This document shows positions 42,400 through 51,023 of a DNA stretch of 64,000 nt, piece by piece. This stretch comes from Hyalangium gracile (GTDB taxonomy: Bacteria > Myxococcota > Myxococcia > Myxococcales > Myxococcaceae). Both the position numbers and the translations under genes were made by a program. Position 1 is the stretch's first letter; each line of letters opens with the position of its first letter. Under the pieces are notes generated by a model, which saw only the letters and a list, made by a program, of their open reading frames with translations, was not told the origin of the DNA and made no database searches. The stretch spans positions 62,001-126,000 of the forward strand of contig NZ_JAHXBG010000010.1 of NCBI RefSeq assembly GCF_020103725.1, written 5' to 3'.

Positions 42400-42879
42400 A
42401 TGTCTGACACTCCTGTCATCCCTCCTGAAAAGGACAAGACTCCCGGCACCTACGTCACCGAACCTCCACTCCACGTGGAGTACGCCACGCTGCCCCCGGA
42501 CGTCACCCTCAAGCCAGCGGAGATCGCGCTCAAGCACCACATCTTCGTGGTGAGCGTGGCGGTGATGGTCCTCACCAGCCTCATCACCTTCTTCCTCCCG
42601 TTCTTCAACGGGCTGCTCGGAGGCGCGCTCGGTGGCTATCACGCGGGGCGGATGAAGCGCGCGCTCGCGGCGGGCGTGGTCAGCTCGGTGGCCGTGCCGG
42701 CCGTGATCGCCTTCCTCTCCGTCATGAGCGAGCAGCCGGGGCTGCACTTCCTGATGGGGCTGACCTTCCAGGAGTGGCTCATCGCGCACGTCGCCGGCAC
42801 GCTCATCGGCGCCGCGGGCGGAGCCTTCTCCCGGCCGCGCATCACCGACCGTGAGCTGTATGGCCGGCGCTTCGCCTGA
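42400..42879 (+). CDS. Small integral membrane protein (DUF5518-like)
   Basis: A protein of 159 residues. The ATG at 42400 follows CCGGAGG. After a soluble N-terminal stretch of about 45 residues, there are probably two or three helices: VVSVAVMVLTSLITFFLPFF, then GGALGGYHAGRMKRALAAGVV (Gly-rich), and WLIAHVAGTLIGAAGGAFS. The Gly-rich GxxxG packing resembles DUF5518/YtxH-like membrane proteins. Function unknown. Its ORF extends upstream, but only this part has coding character. Confidence 0.65.
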   Translation: MSDTPVIPPEKDKTPGTYVTEPPLHVEYATLPPDVTLKPAEIALKHHIFVVSVAVMVLTSLITFFLPFFNGLLGGALGGYHAGRMKRALAAGVVSSVAVPAVIAFLSVMSEQPGLHFLMGLTFQEWLIAHVAGTLIGAAGGAFSRPRITDRELYGRRFA

Positions 42880-43125
42880 CGTCAGCTCGGCTCGCCCCCA
42901 AGGGAGAGGCGGCACGCCTGGGGGCTCTCGATGAGGGCTCCCTCCACTCAGCGGCTTTCCTGATGGCTCTCATCGGTCGAGCTTCCACTGCTGGAAAAGC
43001 GACACGTTGAGCCAAGGATTCGGCGGATAAGCCGCCGGCGCACGGCGCCGTGCGCCAGATGCAGTGGCATCTCCAGAGCCTGTTCGCTACGAAGGGTACG
43101 CTCGTCTCCTCACCGACACATCTCG

Positions 43126-43536
43126 ATGCTCTCCAGGGTTCACGCTCTCCAGGAAGACCACTCCCGGTTGCGGGCGCTGCTTCGCAACTGCGAGGGTGCC
43201 AGCCCACGCGATTTCGAGAACACCCTCCGCCGCCTGGAGGAGATCCTCGTCCCGCACCACAAGGCCAAGCTGGCGCTCTACGAGGACTCCGTCCGTGCCT
43301 ACCAGCAGGCGGGCGACAAGATGAACGTCTCGGTCCTCAGCATCTTCCGGACCAACATGAACGTGACGGCCATGGCCATCCTGGGCTTCCTGCGCGCGCC
43401 GGACCCGGAGCCCGAGCGGGCCCGGCAGCGCTTCCAGACGGTGGCCTCGACGCTGCGCTCCATGCTCGACACCGAGGAGAGGGTCGTCTTCCCGCTGTGC
43501 TCACGCTGCACCCAGCCCGCGGGAGCGCTGCGATGA
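43126..43536 (+). CDS. Hemerythrin-like (HHE) cation-binding domain protein, tentative
   Basis: A protein of 136 residues, all alpha-helical. It has LQEDH near residue 12, a VPHHKAKLALYED stretch at about 43-54 and TEERVVFPL near the C-terminal end. A four-helix bundle with His/Glu ligands at such positions is typical of hemerythrin/HHE domains, but the ligand set is not complete by eye, so this is a tentative call. The start overlaps nothing; the stop overlaps the following GAF gene by four bases (ATGA), so the pair is translationally coupled. Confidence 0.5.
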   Translation: MLSRVHALQEDHSRLRALLRNCEGASPRDFENTLRRLEEILVPHHKAKLALYEDSVRAYQQAGDKMNVSVLSIFRTNMNVTAMAILGFLRAPDPEPERARQRFQTVASTLRSMLDTEERVVFPLCSRCTQPAGALR

Positions 43537-44222
43537 GCGATAAGCTCCCCACGGACCTGTCCTCGCTGGATGACCGCTCGCGGCTGAACACCTTCGAGGG
43601 AGCGCTGCTCGACCGGGCGCCGGACCCGGAGCTGGAGCGGCTGGTGACCCGAGCGGTGGAGCTGAGCGGCTTCCCCATCGCGCTGGTGAGCCTGGTGGTG
43701 GATCAGATCCAGTTCTTCCGAGCCCACGTAGGGCTGCCGCCGGACCTCACGGCCTCGCTCGCCACCGATCGCTGCACCTCGTTCTGCCAGTTCGTGGTGG
43801 CGGGGGACTCGCCGCTGCGCGTCGAGGACGCCACGCGGGAACCGGCGCTGCCGACGGATCTGGTGGAGCGCTACGGCATCCGCGCGTACGTGGGCTTTCC
43901 GCTGCGCGTGAAGGGCAAGACGGTGGGCTCGTTCTGCGTCATCGACGTGAAGCCCGGACGGCTGGGGCCGGAGCAGCTCGAGGAGCTCTCCGAGCTGGCC
44001 CAGGCCGCGAGCGCCCGGCTGGAGTCGCTCGCCGGCAGGTGGGCGCCGCCCAGGGACGCGCGCGAGGAGCAGTCCCACAAGGCCTGGATGGCGGTGGCGG
44101 AGTCCCAGTCCCTCGTGAGCCTGAGCGAGCAGTTCGCCTCGGGCCGGCTCAGCTTCGAGGAGTTCCAGCGAGGGCTCGGCGCGCTGGCCACGCTCGCCGG
44201 AGCGCTGGAGCCCAAGCGCTGA
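43533..44222 (+). CDS. GAF-domain protein
   Basis: A protein of 229 residues. The GAF domain covers about 25-170: LVTRAVELSGFPIALVSLV, then a Cys-containing loop CTSFCQFVVAG and the closing VGFPLRVKGKTVGSFCVID. The FPIALVSLVDxxxxFFxAxxGL pattern is the common standalone or kinase-linked GAF. The last 55 residues are helical and have no kinase domain. It could bind a small ligand. Its start overlaps the stop of the preceding HHE-like gene, so the two probably work together. Confidence 0.88.
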   Translation: MSDKLPTDLSSLDDRSRLNTFEGALLDRAPDPELERLVTRAVELSGFPIALVSLVVDQIQFFRAHVGLPPDLTASLATDRCTSFCQFVVAGDSPLRVEDATREPALPTDLVERYGIRAYVGFPLRVKGKTVGSFCVIDVKPGRLGPEQLEELSELAQAASARLESLAGRWAPPRDAREEQSHKAWMAVAESQSLVSLSEQFASGRLSFEEFQRGLGALATLAGALEPKR

Positions 44223-44232
44223 GCGCCCGCCG

Positions 44233-45813
44233 TCAGTCGAAGTGGAAGTAGGCGGCGAAGTCCGGAGTGCCCTTGCGGCGCTTGCCGCCAAGCTCCACCT
44301 GCGGCGGGTAGTTGGCCAGGATGCTCGCGGTGTCCGGCTCGTCCCGGAAGCCGAGCGGCACGGGCAGGTGCTCGCGGATGCCGGGCAGCCCGGCGACCTC
44401 TCCCAGGAAGCGCGGCAGGGTGCGCGGGTCCACCAGCTGGCCCGCGATGAGGTCCAGCTTCGGCGCCTCGGCGATGGCGTCGATCAGCGCGTCCCGCTCC
44501 GCGCCCTCCAGCCGGTAGGCCTTGAAGACGCGCTGCAGCGACAGGCCCACGGCGAACGCGGTGAGCGTCAGGTGCACGGGGTTGGTGCCCAGATGATCGT
44601 CCCCGTAGGCGCGCCACACGAAGCCGCTGGCGCTCTGCACCCACAGGCCGTGGACGTTCTCCTCGTCATGCATCTTCCGGGTGGGCAGCGCGCCGGACAG
44701 GCCCACCAGCCCGTCTCTCGGCACGCGCAGGTGACCGGAGGCGAAGGCGTCGGTGAGGAAGTGGTCGGCGAAGGCGTTGCGCACCAGCGCGGCGTCCAGG
44801 TCCCTGTCGAGCGCCAGCATCAGCGCCTCCGCGTGGTGGCGGGCGTAGCGGGCCCAGTTCCTCGGCGAGAAGTGGTCCTGGTTCTCGTTGGCGAGCATCG
44901 CGTAGTCGAACCAGCCGCGGTGCGTATTGAGGAGGAAGGTGCCCTCGTCCTGGGGCGTGACGCCGCGGATGGCGTCGGCCACGGCGGGGGTCAGCTCCGC
45001 GGTCAGCTCCTCCGGCGTGGAGTAGTAGTCGCCCGCGAGCGCCACCACCTCGCCATAGGTGAGGGTGAGCCCGGAGCGGATCTCCAGCTCCGTGAAGGGG
45101 CGGTAGCGGGCCAGCAGCCCCTCGAGCTGATCCTGGAAGGGCTGGCGCCAGGCGGGGTCCGCGCTGGCCACGGAGAGGGCGGAGCGCTCCAGCACGGCGT
45201 CTGGCACGGGGTTCGGGTTCGCCACGCGCAGCAGGACGTGCGTCTGCGCGGCGGTGTTCCGGGTGAAGACATTCTCGCCGGCCAGCATGCGCACGAGCTG
45301 CTCCGCGCTGGCGCGGTGCTCGGCGGTGCCGAAGTAGTCCGGCCGCACGGTGGCCACGGGCCGCTTCGCCGTCTCCTTGCGCAGGGCGGCCAGCCGCTGG
45401 CGCTCCCTGTCCGCGAGGTTCGGCCCCGGCCCATCTCCCCTCCCTATCTTGTCCTCCCTGGGAGGCGCGGGCTCCAGGGACATGACGGCCCGGTAGCCCT
45501 CGCGCGCGATCATCCCTTTGAGCGCGGAGGCCTCCGCCGAGCGCGCCTGGGCGGCCGGGGACAGCTTGGACTCACGGCTCCCGAAGGACAGCGGGGTGCC
45601 CGTGGGCGAGGCCACCGCGGGAGGGAGGATGGGCTCTTGGGCGGGCGGGGCTGGAGCCTTGGGAGCCCTCGACGAAGCCTTGGGCGTCTTCTGCTTGGGC
45701 CGAGCCGTCCTGGTCGTCCCGGACCTGGCCTGCTTCGTCGCCTTCGCCTTCGCCTTCGCCTTCGTCTTCGCGGTGCCACCGCCCGTGCCTCGTCGAGGCT
45801 TGCGTGCACTCAT
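44233..45813 (-). CDS. Zinc phospholipase C / P1-nuclease-like protein, tentative
   Basis: A protein of 526 residues. Residues 1-60 are Lys/Ala/Pro-rich and histone-like. The middle has NQDHFSPRNWARYARHHAEALMLA, split over a helix, then DHFLTDAFASGHLR, a pattern like the zinc-ligand His/Asp cluster of phospholipase C and S1/P1 nucleases. It has no signal peptide. The ATG at 45811-45813 overlaps the stop of the following-strand partner by four bases. The enzyme call rests only on that His/Asp pattern; the rest is unrecognised. Confidence 0.5.
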   Translation of the reverse strand: MSARKPRRGTGGGTAKTKAKAKAKATKQARSGTTRTARPKQKTPKASSRAPKAPAPPAQEPILPPAVASPTGTPLSFGSRESKLSPAAQARSAEASALKGMIAREGYRAVMSLEPAPPREDKIGRGDGPGPNLADRERQRLAALRKETAKRPVATVRPDYFGTAEHRASAEQLVRMLAGENVFTRNTAAQTHVLLRVANPNPVPDAVLERSALSVASADPAWRQPFQDQLEGLLARYRPFTELEIRSGLTLTYGEVVALAGDYYSTPEELTAELTPAVADAIRGVTPQDEGTFLLNTHRGWFDYAMLANENQDHFSPRNWARYARHHAEALMLALDRDLDAALVRNAFADHFLTDAFASGHLRVPRDGLVGLSGALPTRKMHDEENVHGLWVQSASGFVWRAYGDDHLGTNPVHLTLTAFAVGLSLQRVFKAYRLEGAERDALIDAIAEAPKLDLIAGQLVDPRTLPRFLGEVAGLPGIREHLPVPLGFRDEPDTASILANYPPQVELGGKRRKGTPDFAAYFHFD

Positions 45814-46784
45814 GGGAGTCCTCCGTCGATGCCTTGCAGGCGCACGCCGAGCCGGATGCCGGCCAGCAGGTGCGCGGGGCGCCCTGGAACGAGGTACGCC
45901 ACCTGAAGCGTGCTGCCCACGCGGGGAGCGCCCCGGCGCGTCGGAGAGAGGTTCTCCCGCGCATAGGCGCACTGGGCCAGGAACACGCAGTAGTCCACCG
46001 CCGCCTGCAGGGAGAAGTGCTCCGAGAGGGGCTCCTGCGCCGACGAGAAGAACGCCGAGCGCAGCACGCGACGGGCATAGCGCCGGGCCAGCTGGCGCGC
46101 GTCCTCGTTGGAGAGGGACTCGGCGCGCGTCCCCGTGCGCCGCGCCTCCTGGGCGAGCTGCTCCAGCAGCCCGGGTGGCCCCTCCGGCTCGTCCGTGCCG
46201 GCCAGCAGCACCGCCAGCCGCTCGGGCAGCGCCGGATCGAACCCCTCCACGAAGCGCGCCACGGCCTCGGTGACGCCCGCGTAGTGGACACCGAAGGCGT
46301 GCCGCACCGGGCCTCCCTCCTCCTCGGTGTGGAGCACGGGCGTGGGCGTGGTGGGGATGTTCGGATCCACGCTCCACTGGATGGACCAGAGCGTGGGAGG
46401 GTCCACGCCCTCCTTCGGCGGAGGCGCGAAGCCTCCGAGGATGAGGTGGAAGGGCCGAGGCAGCGCGCCCAGCCGGCGCAGCGCCTGCTCCTCCATGGCC
46501 GCGTGCAGCCGCCGCGCGTAGTCGCCCACGGACTCGCCCGGACGCAGGGGCGAGTGATCATCGAAGGCGCGCAACGAGGTGGCCACCGTGCCGCCACCAA
46601 TGGAGCCCACGCCGTTGAACATGGCCAGCAGCTGGCCTCCGGAGAGCGGCACCAGCTTCTCCACGTTGGCCATGTTGGAGAGGAAGCGCTCCTGGCCGCG
46701 CGCATCCACCTCCATCACCGTCGCCAGGCCGTCCGTGGCGAACACGAGCGCGTCCGGCGTCTTGAAGGCGATGTCGATCGTCAT
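45810..46784 (-). CDS. Proteasome-like (Ntn-hydrolase-like) fold protein, tentative
   Basis: A protein of 324 residues. The start MTIDIAFKTPDALVFATDGLAT resembles the opening of proteasome beta subunits and HslV (T-x-x-x-x-x-x...VLAADxxxT), but the catalytic Thr would need to be exposed, and I cannot see a matching Lys (Lys33 position) with certainty. A long helical region follows. It overlaps the phospholipase-like gene (45810-45813), so the two are coupled. If right, it may be an inactive or unusual Ntn-hydrolase; else a protein of unknown fold. Confidence 0.5.
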   Translation of the reverse strand: MTIDIAFKTPDALVFATDGLATVMEVDARGQERFLSNMANVEKLVPLSGGQLLAMFNGVGSIGGGTVATSLRAFDDHSPLRPGESVGDYARRLHAAMEEQALRRLGALPRPFHLILGGFAPPPKEGVDPPTLWSIQWSVDPNIPTTPTPVLHTEEEGGPVRHAFGVHYAGVTEAVARFVEGFDPALPERLAVLLAGTDEPEGPPGLLEQLAQEARRTGTRAESLSNEDARQLARRYARRVLRSAFFSSAQEPLSEHFSLQAAVDYCVFLAQCAYARENLSPTRRGAPRVGSTLQVAYLVPGRPAHLLAGIRLGVRLQGIDGGLP

Positions 46785-46998
46785 GGCGCGCACCCAGCAT
46801 ACAAGGAGGGCGGCACCGCACCCGGCCGCGGAAAAGACAACGCGCGCCAGGCACCGTGAGTACCTGGCACGCGTTTGGGACAACAGACCTCTGGTGGCCC
46901 TCCCCCCCTACGGGCCGGGCAGAAGTTTCTCGCTAGAGACCAATTAGTTTCCATGCGGGAAACCCCGTAGGTCAGATGGCAGGGGTATTTTGTGCTCC

Positions 46999-47030
46999 GA
47001 CATCCGGATGTCACCGACCCACGCTATACT
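46999..47030 (+). promoter_or_regulatory. Operator-like palindrome and TATACT box before the LuxR-type gene
   Basis: A perfect 14-base palindrome GACATCCGGATGTC (46999-47012) covers the -35 region of a TATACT -10 box (47025-47030) placed upstream of the regulator. There is no good -35 sequence, so an activator or repressor site is plausible. A second imperfect inverted repeat, CGCGCCAGG at 46843-46851 against CCTGGCACG at 46863-46871, lies further upstream. Confidence 0.55.
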
Positions 47031-47056
47031 GGGAAATCGTGATTCCACTTGATTCC

Positions 47057-48157
47057 ATGGACAAGGCCTTCCTGGCGGACCTCCAGGTGCGGCTGGACAC
47101 CGTCGAGCCGGGAGCGGACGTACTGCACCCGCTGATGGACACCCTCCGGGACGGGCTGCGCGCGGAGCGGGCGGTGGCCTACGGCGTGGAGCTGGCTCCG
47201 GACCACTACGCGGCCAGCTTCTGTCACGGCTCGGGCTTCTCCCAGAGCGCCGGAGAGCTGCTGACCACGCTGAACGCCTTCCTGTACCAGCAACCCAACC
47301 CATGGGGTTATTTTGACCCGGCGCGGCCGGCTCCGGCGCAGCGGAACCGGGCGTTGCACTTCCGCCCACACGCCGAGACGGAGGCGCCGACGCCGCTGCA
47401 CGACACCGGGACGGGGGCCTGGCGGAGGCTGGGGATAAGCCCGACGGAGCAGGCGCAGGTGCGAGAACGTGTGCACGAGGGCGCGATGACGCTCTACCGC
47501 CAGCTTCGGATGGAGCACATGTTCCAGCTCCGGGCGCTGGTGTGCGAGGGGCCCGCCCTGCTGGCGTGGGTGGGCGTGCTGCGCTCCGAGCCGTTCACGC
47601 CCCGGGAGCAGCGGCTGCTGCAGGAGCTGGTGCCGCCCCTGCAGCGGCGGCTGGAGCTGGAGACGCGGCTGCGAGAGGCGGGGCTGCTGGGCTCGGCGCT
47701 GGAGGCGGCGCTGGAGGCGCTCGGGCAGCCGGCCTATGTGGTGTCCACCACGGGGCGGGTGGCGTACGCCAACAGCGCGGGCCGGGCGCGGATGGAGCGT
47801 GTTGCCCAGGCGCTGGTGGACACGGTGCGGAGGCATGCGCAGGGCGAGCCGCCGCCGCCGGGGACGACCATCACCTCGCTGCAGGTCCGAGGGGTGTGCC
47901 CGCACTACCTGGTGGTGGACCGGAGCGTGGAGGCGCAGGCCAGCGCCCGGGTCCACATGCAGGCCACGCGCTGGGGGCTCACCGGGCGCGAGTCCGAGGT
48001 GCTCGAGCACATCATCCAGGGCACGAGCAACAAGGTCATCGCGGCGAGGCTGGGCTGCGCGGAGCGCACGGTGGAGGTGCACGTCACGCACGTGTTGAGC
48101 AAGGCCGAGGTGGAGAGCCGCTCGGCGCTGATCGCCAAGTTCTTCCAGGCCTCCTGA
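47057..48157 (+). CDS. LuxR-type transcription regulator with N-terminal sensor region
   Basis: A protein of 366 residues. The C-terminal 60 residues hold a LuxR/FixJ-type HTH (LTGRESEVLEHIIQGTSNKVIA, split at the turn, then CAERTVEVHVTHVLSKAEV). The start is typical of the family (LTxREsEVL). Residues 1-290 are a sensor part with a PAS-like stretch (GQPAYVVSTTGRVAYANSAG). I use the ATG at 47057. A GTG at 47039 is possible; it would almost be leaderless given the TATACT box. It stands divergent from the proteasome-like pair. Confidence 0.85.
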   Translation: MDKAFLADLQVRLDTVEPGADVLHPLMDTLRDGLRAERAVAYGVELAPDHYAASFCHGSGFSQSAGELLTTLNAFLYQQPNPWGYFDPARPAPAQRNRALHFRPHAETEAPTPLHDTGTGAWRRLGISPTEQAQVRERVHEGAMTLYRQLRMEHMFQLRALVCEGPALLAWVGVLRSEPFTPREQRLLQELVPPLQRRLELETRLREAGLLGSALEAALEALGQPAYVVSTTGRVAYANSAGRARMERVAQALVDTVRRHAQGEPPPPGTTITSLQVRGVCPHYLVVDRSVEAQASARVHMQATRWGLTGRESEVLEHIIQGTSNKVIAARLGCAERTVEVHVTHVLSKAEVESRSALIAKFFQAS

Positions 48158-48208
48158 GCGCCGCCCGGGCGCCCGGAACATGCCGGGGGAAGGGCTCATG
48201 TTTAGGAT

Positions 48209-49369
48209 GTGGGTGTGACTTCTCCCCGCATCCAGGCTGCCCTGGACAATGCCGCCTCCTGCGCGGCGCGTGCCCCCCACTCCGCGGCTCCCGAGGCCTC
48301 TCCACCCGAGCGGCGCATCCGGGTCGCCATCGGCGATCCCCAGGCGGACATCACCCGCTTCCTGGCCCTCCTGGACCGACATGGCCTGCTGACGGAGAGC
48401 GGGTGGCTGGCGCCCGACGCGCAGCTCGTCTCGGTGGGGGACCACTTCGACTGGGGCAAGGCGCACGAGCGGGAGGCCGTGGCCCGGAGCGCGCTGCGGC
48501 TCGTGGCGTGGCTGGCGGCGCACCCGGCCGACCAGGTCGTCATCCTGGCGGGGAACCATGATCTCGGGCGCGTGGGAGAGCTGGCGGACTTCACGGACGC
48601 CACCTTCGCCGGCGCCCAGGCGGAGGCGGACGGCATCTACGCCGGAGACGACACCGATGAGGCGCGGGAGCGAGCCTTCCTCGAGCGCTTCCCGCAGACG
48701 CCCACGGTGGAGCTGATCGCCCGGGACTTCAGCGCGTTCCGCGAGGAGCAGCGCACGTGGGTGACCCACCTGCTCCGGGAGCGCCGCCTGCGCGCGGCGT
48801 ACGCGGCGGGGCCGGACCTGCTCGTCCTGCACGGGGGAGTGACGCGAGAGGACCTGGGAGTTGCCGGCGTGCCCGAGGCGCAACACGCGGATGCCCGGGT
48901 GGTGGCGGACGCGCTCAACCGGGCGCTGGATGCGGCGGTGGACGCGTGGAAGGGAGGCCGGTTCATCGTGCCGGGGCTGCACCAGTCGGGCAGCGCGGAC
49001 TACGGCGAGGGCCGAGGCATCTTCTATCACCGCCCGAGCCTCCGCCCGGACGAAGCCGAGCGCACGCGCGTCACGCCGCGTCGCCGCTTTGATCCCCGAC
49101 GCCTGCCAGCCGGGCTGACGCAGGTGGTGGGACACACGCGGGACAAGCGCAGCCGGGAGCTGCTGTGCCTGCCTGGAGAGGTGCGGGATGGAGTGCTGCG
49201 CCACCTCGCGACGGACGGCGAGCGCGTGGACTACGCGCACGGCACTCCCAAGGGGACGCGCCCTGGAGAGGCCGTGCTCATCTTCACCGATGGCGGGATG
49301 CGCGAGTCGCCGCTCGACGCCTACGAGCTGTTCGACCTCGACACGCGCACCGCCGCCCGGCCGCGCTAA
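48209..49369 (+). CDS. Calcineurin-like metallophosphoesterase
   Basis: A protein of 386 residues. Metal-site motifs appear in order: GDPQAD (Asp43, Gln45), VGDHFDWG (Asp78, Asp81), GNHD (Asn116, His117) and later LHGGV, with a late VVGHTR. The first motif has Gln instead of His (GDxH to GDPQ), which is known in a subset of the family. The substrate is unknown; it could be a protein phosphatase or nucleotidase. The start GTG at 48209 or at 48215 (VTSP) is possible; the site before is weak. Function is cytoplasmic. Confidence 0.85.
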   Translation: MGVTSPRIQAALDNAASCAARAPHSAAPEASPPERRIRVAIGDPQADITRFLALLDRHGLLTESGWLAPDAQLVSVGDHFDWGKAHEREAVARSALRLVAWLAAHPADQVVILAGNHDLGRVGELADFTDATFAGAQAEADGIYAGDDTDEARERAFLERFPQTPTVELIARDFSAFREEQRTWVTHLLRERRLRAAYAAGPDLLVLHGGVTREDLGVAGVPEAQHADARVVADALNRALDAAVDAWKGGRFIVPGLHQSGSADYGEGRGIFYHRPSLRPDEAERTRVTPRRRFDPRRLPAGLTQVVGHTRDKRSRELLCLPGEVRDGVLRHLATDGERVDYAHGTPKGTRPGEAVLIFTDGGMRESPLDAYELFDLDTRTAARPR

Positions 49370-49568
49370 CCCGTTTCAGGGAAGTCCGGCTTGTGTCGAC
49401 GCACCACCCACTTCGCCGACAGCTGCCGGCGCCCGTGTCGGTCGAGAGCGCCAGCAACTGGTATGCTTGTCATACCAGTTCGCAGCAACTCGGGCCGACA
49501 GGGCTGGACCCGGTCCCTGCGGAGGGGGGGCGCCAACATGCGTCCCACTTCGAGCCGGCACCTCCGGG

Positions 49569-50921
49569 CTACTTCGCCTTCAGCTCCGCGAGCTTCTTCT
49601 CGAGGGACTCGAGCTGGCGCCTGGACACCTGCGCCTCGGAGAGGGACTTCGCGTGGGCGATGGCCTCCTCCAGCGTCTTCACGGCGGCATCCTTCTCACC
49701 TCGGGCGACCTGGATGGCCGACCGGTCGGAGAGGACCCGCAGCCGTCGAGCTCCCTGCACCTTCGCCAGGGCCCGCCCGTTCGCGGCGAGCGCGTCATCC
49801 AGCCGCCCCAGCATCCGGTAGAGGTTGGCGAGCCGAGCCGGCGGGTTGTAGTCACCGGGCAGGTCCTTCTCGCTCTGCTCGATGGCCGGGACGACGCGCA
49901 TGGGGTCGTTCAGGATCATCGCCGCGGACATGCGGTGCGAGTCGAACACGGTGCGCGCCTCGGGGTTGGGGGCCTTGGCGGCCTCGCCCTCGAGGAACGT
50001 GAGCCACTCGGTGGCCAGTGCCTTGCTGCCCGCCTCGTCCCCCAGCTCCGAGCGGCCTTCCACCATGGCCTCATAGAGGCCAGAGCGGTCATCCGCGGGC
50101 ATCTCGATGGGAGGAGGCGCCAGCACCTCGCGTCCCCTGGCATCGAGCGCGCTCAGCAGCTCCTTGCGCTGGGGATGGTCCGCGGGAACCGAGGCCGCGC
50201 AGCCGATGGCCATGGTCACGGCGTTCGCCATCGAAGGGGAGCGGGGCACGCGAGGCAGCTCCTCGAGGGCCTTGCGAGCACACGTCTCGTACTGCTTCGC
50301 TCCCCAGAGGGCGACGAGCAGCGACTCGAGCGTGCGGCCTCGGCGGGACCAGTCGGCGGGAGCCTCGGCGAGCGCCTGGGCAAAAGCCTGGGCGGCCTCG
50401 GCGGGCTTATTGGCACCGTAGAGGGCATCGCCGCGCGCCAGGGCCCCTTCCGCGCCCTGAGCCTCACCGCGATAGGCAAGCTCTCCATCCTCGAAGAGCT
50501 TCTCGAGCTGCACCACGGTGGCGCTGCCGGCGAAGCGCACGAGGGCCTTCTCCTCCCTCGGATCGATGACGAAGAGGGTGGGCCAGTTCTCGACGGGGTA
50601 CTTCTCCTGGAAGACAGCGTTCTGGGGCAGGTCGGTGTTGATCTCGAGCCAGACGAACCGTCCGGCGTGCCGCGCGAGCGCCTTGTCAGTGAAGACGTAG
50701 GCTCGCATCGAGCGGCAGGTGTGTCACCACGGGGCCCAGGTATCGACGAAGAGGGGTACCCCCTTCGACTTCGCCTCCGCGAGTGCGCGGGAGTAGTCGT
50801 CCTCGATGAACGGCAGGGGGGCTCCCTGATGGACGGCGGCCGGCGACTCGGGCGCGCTGGTGCGCGACGCGGTGCAGGCCAGGAGCCCCACGACGAAGAG
50901 GCTGGCAACGTGGGTACGCAT
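49569..50921 (-). CDS. Thioredoxin-like lipoprotein with in-frame TGA at the CxxC site (selenoprotein candidate)
   Basis: A continuous frame of 450 codons if the TGA at 50724-50726 is read through. The ATG at 50919-50921 gives a lipobox LLAC (Cys16). The thioredoxin fold runs VPLFVDTWAPW-(TGA)-HTCRSM, so codon 66 sits exactly where the first redox Cys belongs (WAPWCxxC). After it comes WPTLFVIDP with the cis-Pro, then a helical TPR-like C-terminal region. Both sides keep the same frame and codon bias. A GCTCG-CAT-CGAGC hairpin lies 10 bases after the TGA. Reading as selenocysteine is the favoured idea; a nonsense mutation is the alternative. Confidence 0.75.
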
Positions 50922-51023
50922 GAGGGGGACCATAACGCCATCCCCCGGCTCTGTCCCCTACGGACAGGTGGGCGCGGAAGGACTGGGCGCGGCCCCCGGC
51001 GCGTGGTGTTCTCCGGCTGTCGA

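Noticed and set aside
42885..42935. A hairpin GCCCCCA...TGGGGGC after the membrane protein gene
   Set aside because: The arms are short (about 7 bases), the loop is over 20 bases and no U-tract follows.
49188..51023. The 5' extension of the dynamin-like GTPase gene (start near 49188)
   Set aside because: That stretch is antisense to the thioredoxin-like gene and has shadow composition; the GTPase begins at 51024, where its family homology starts.
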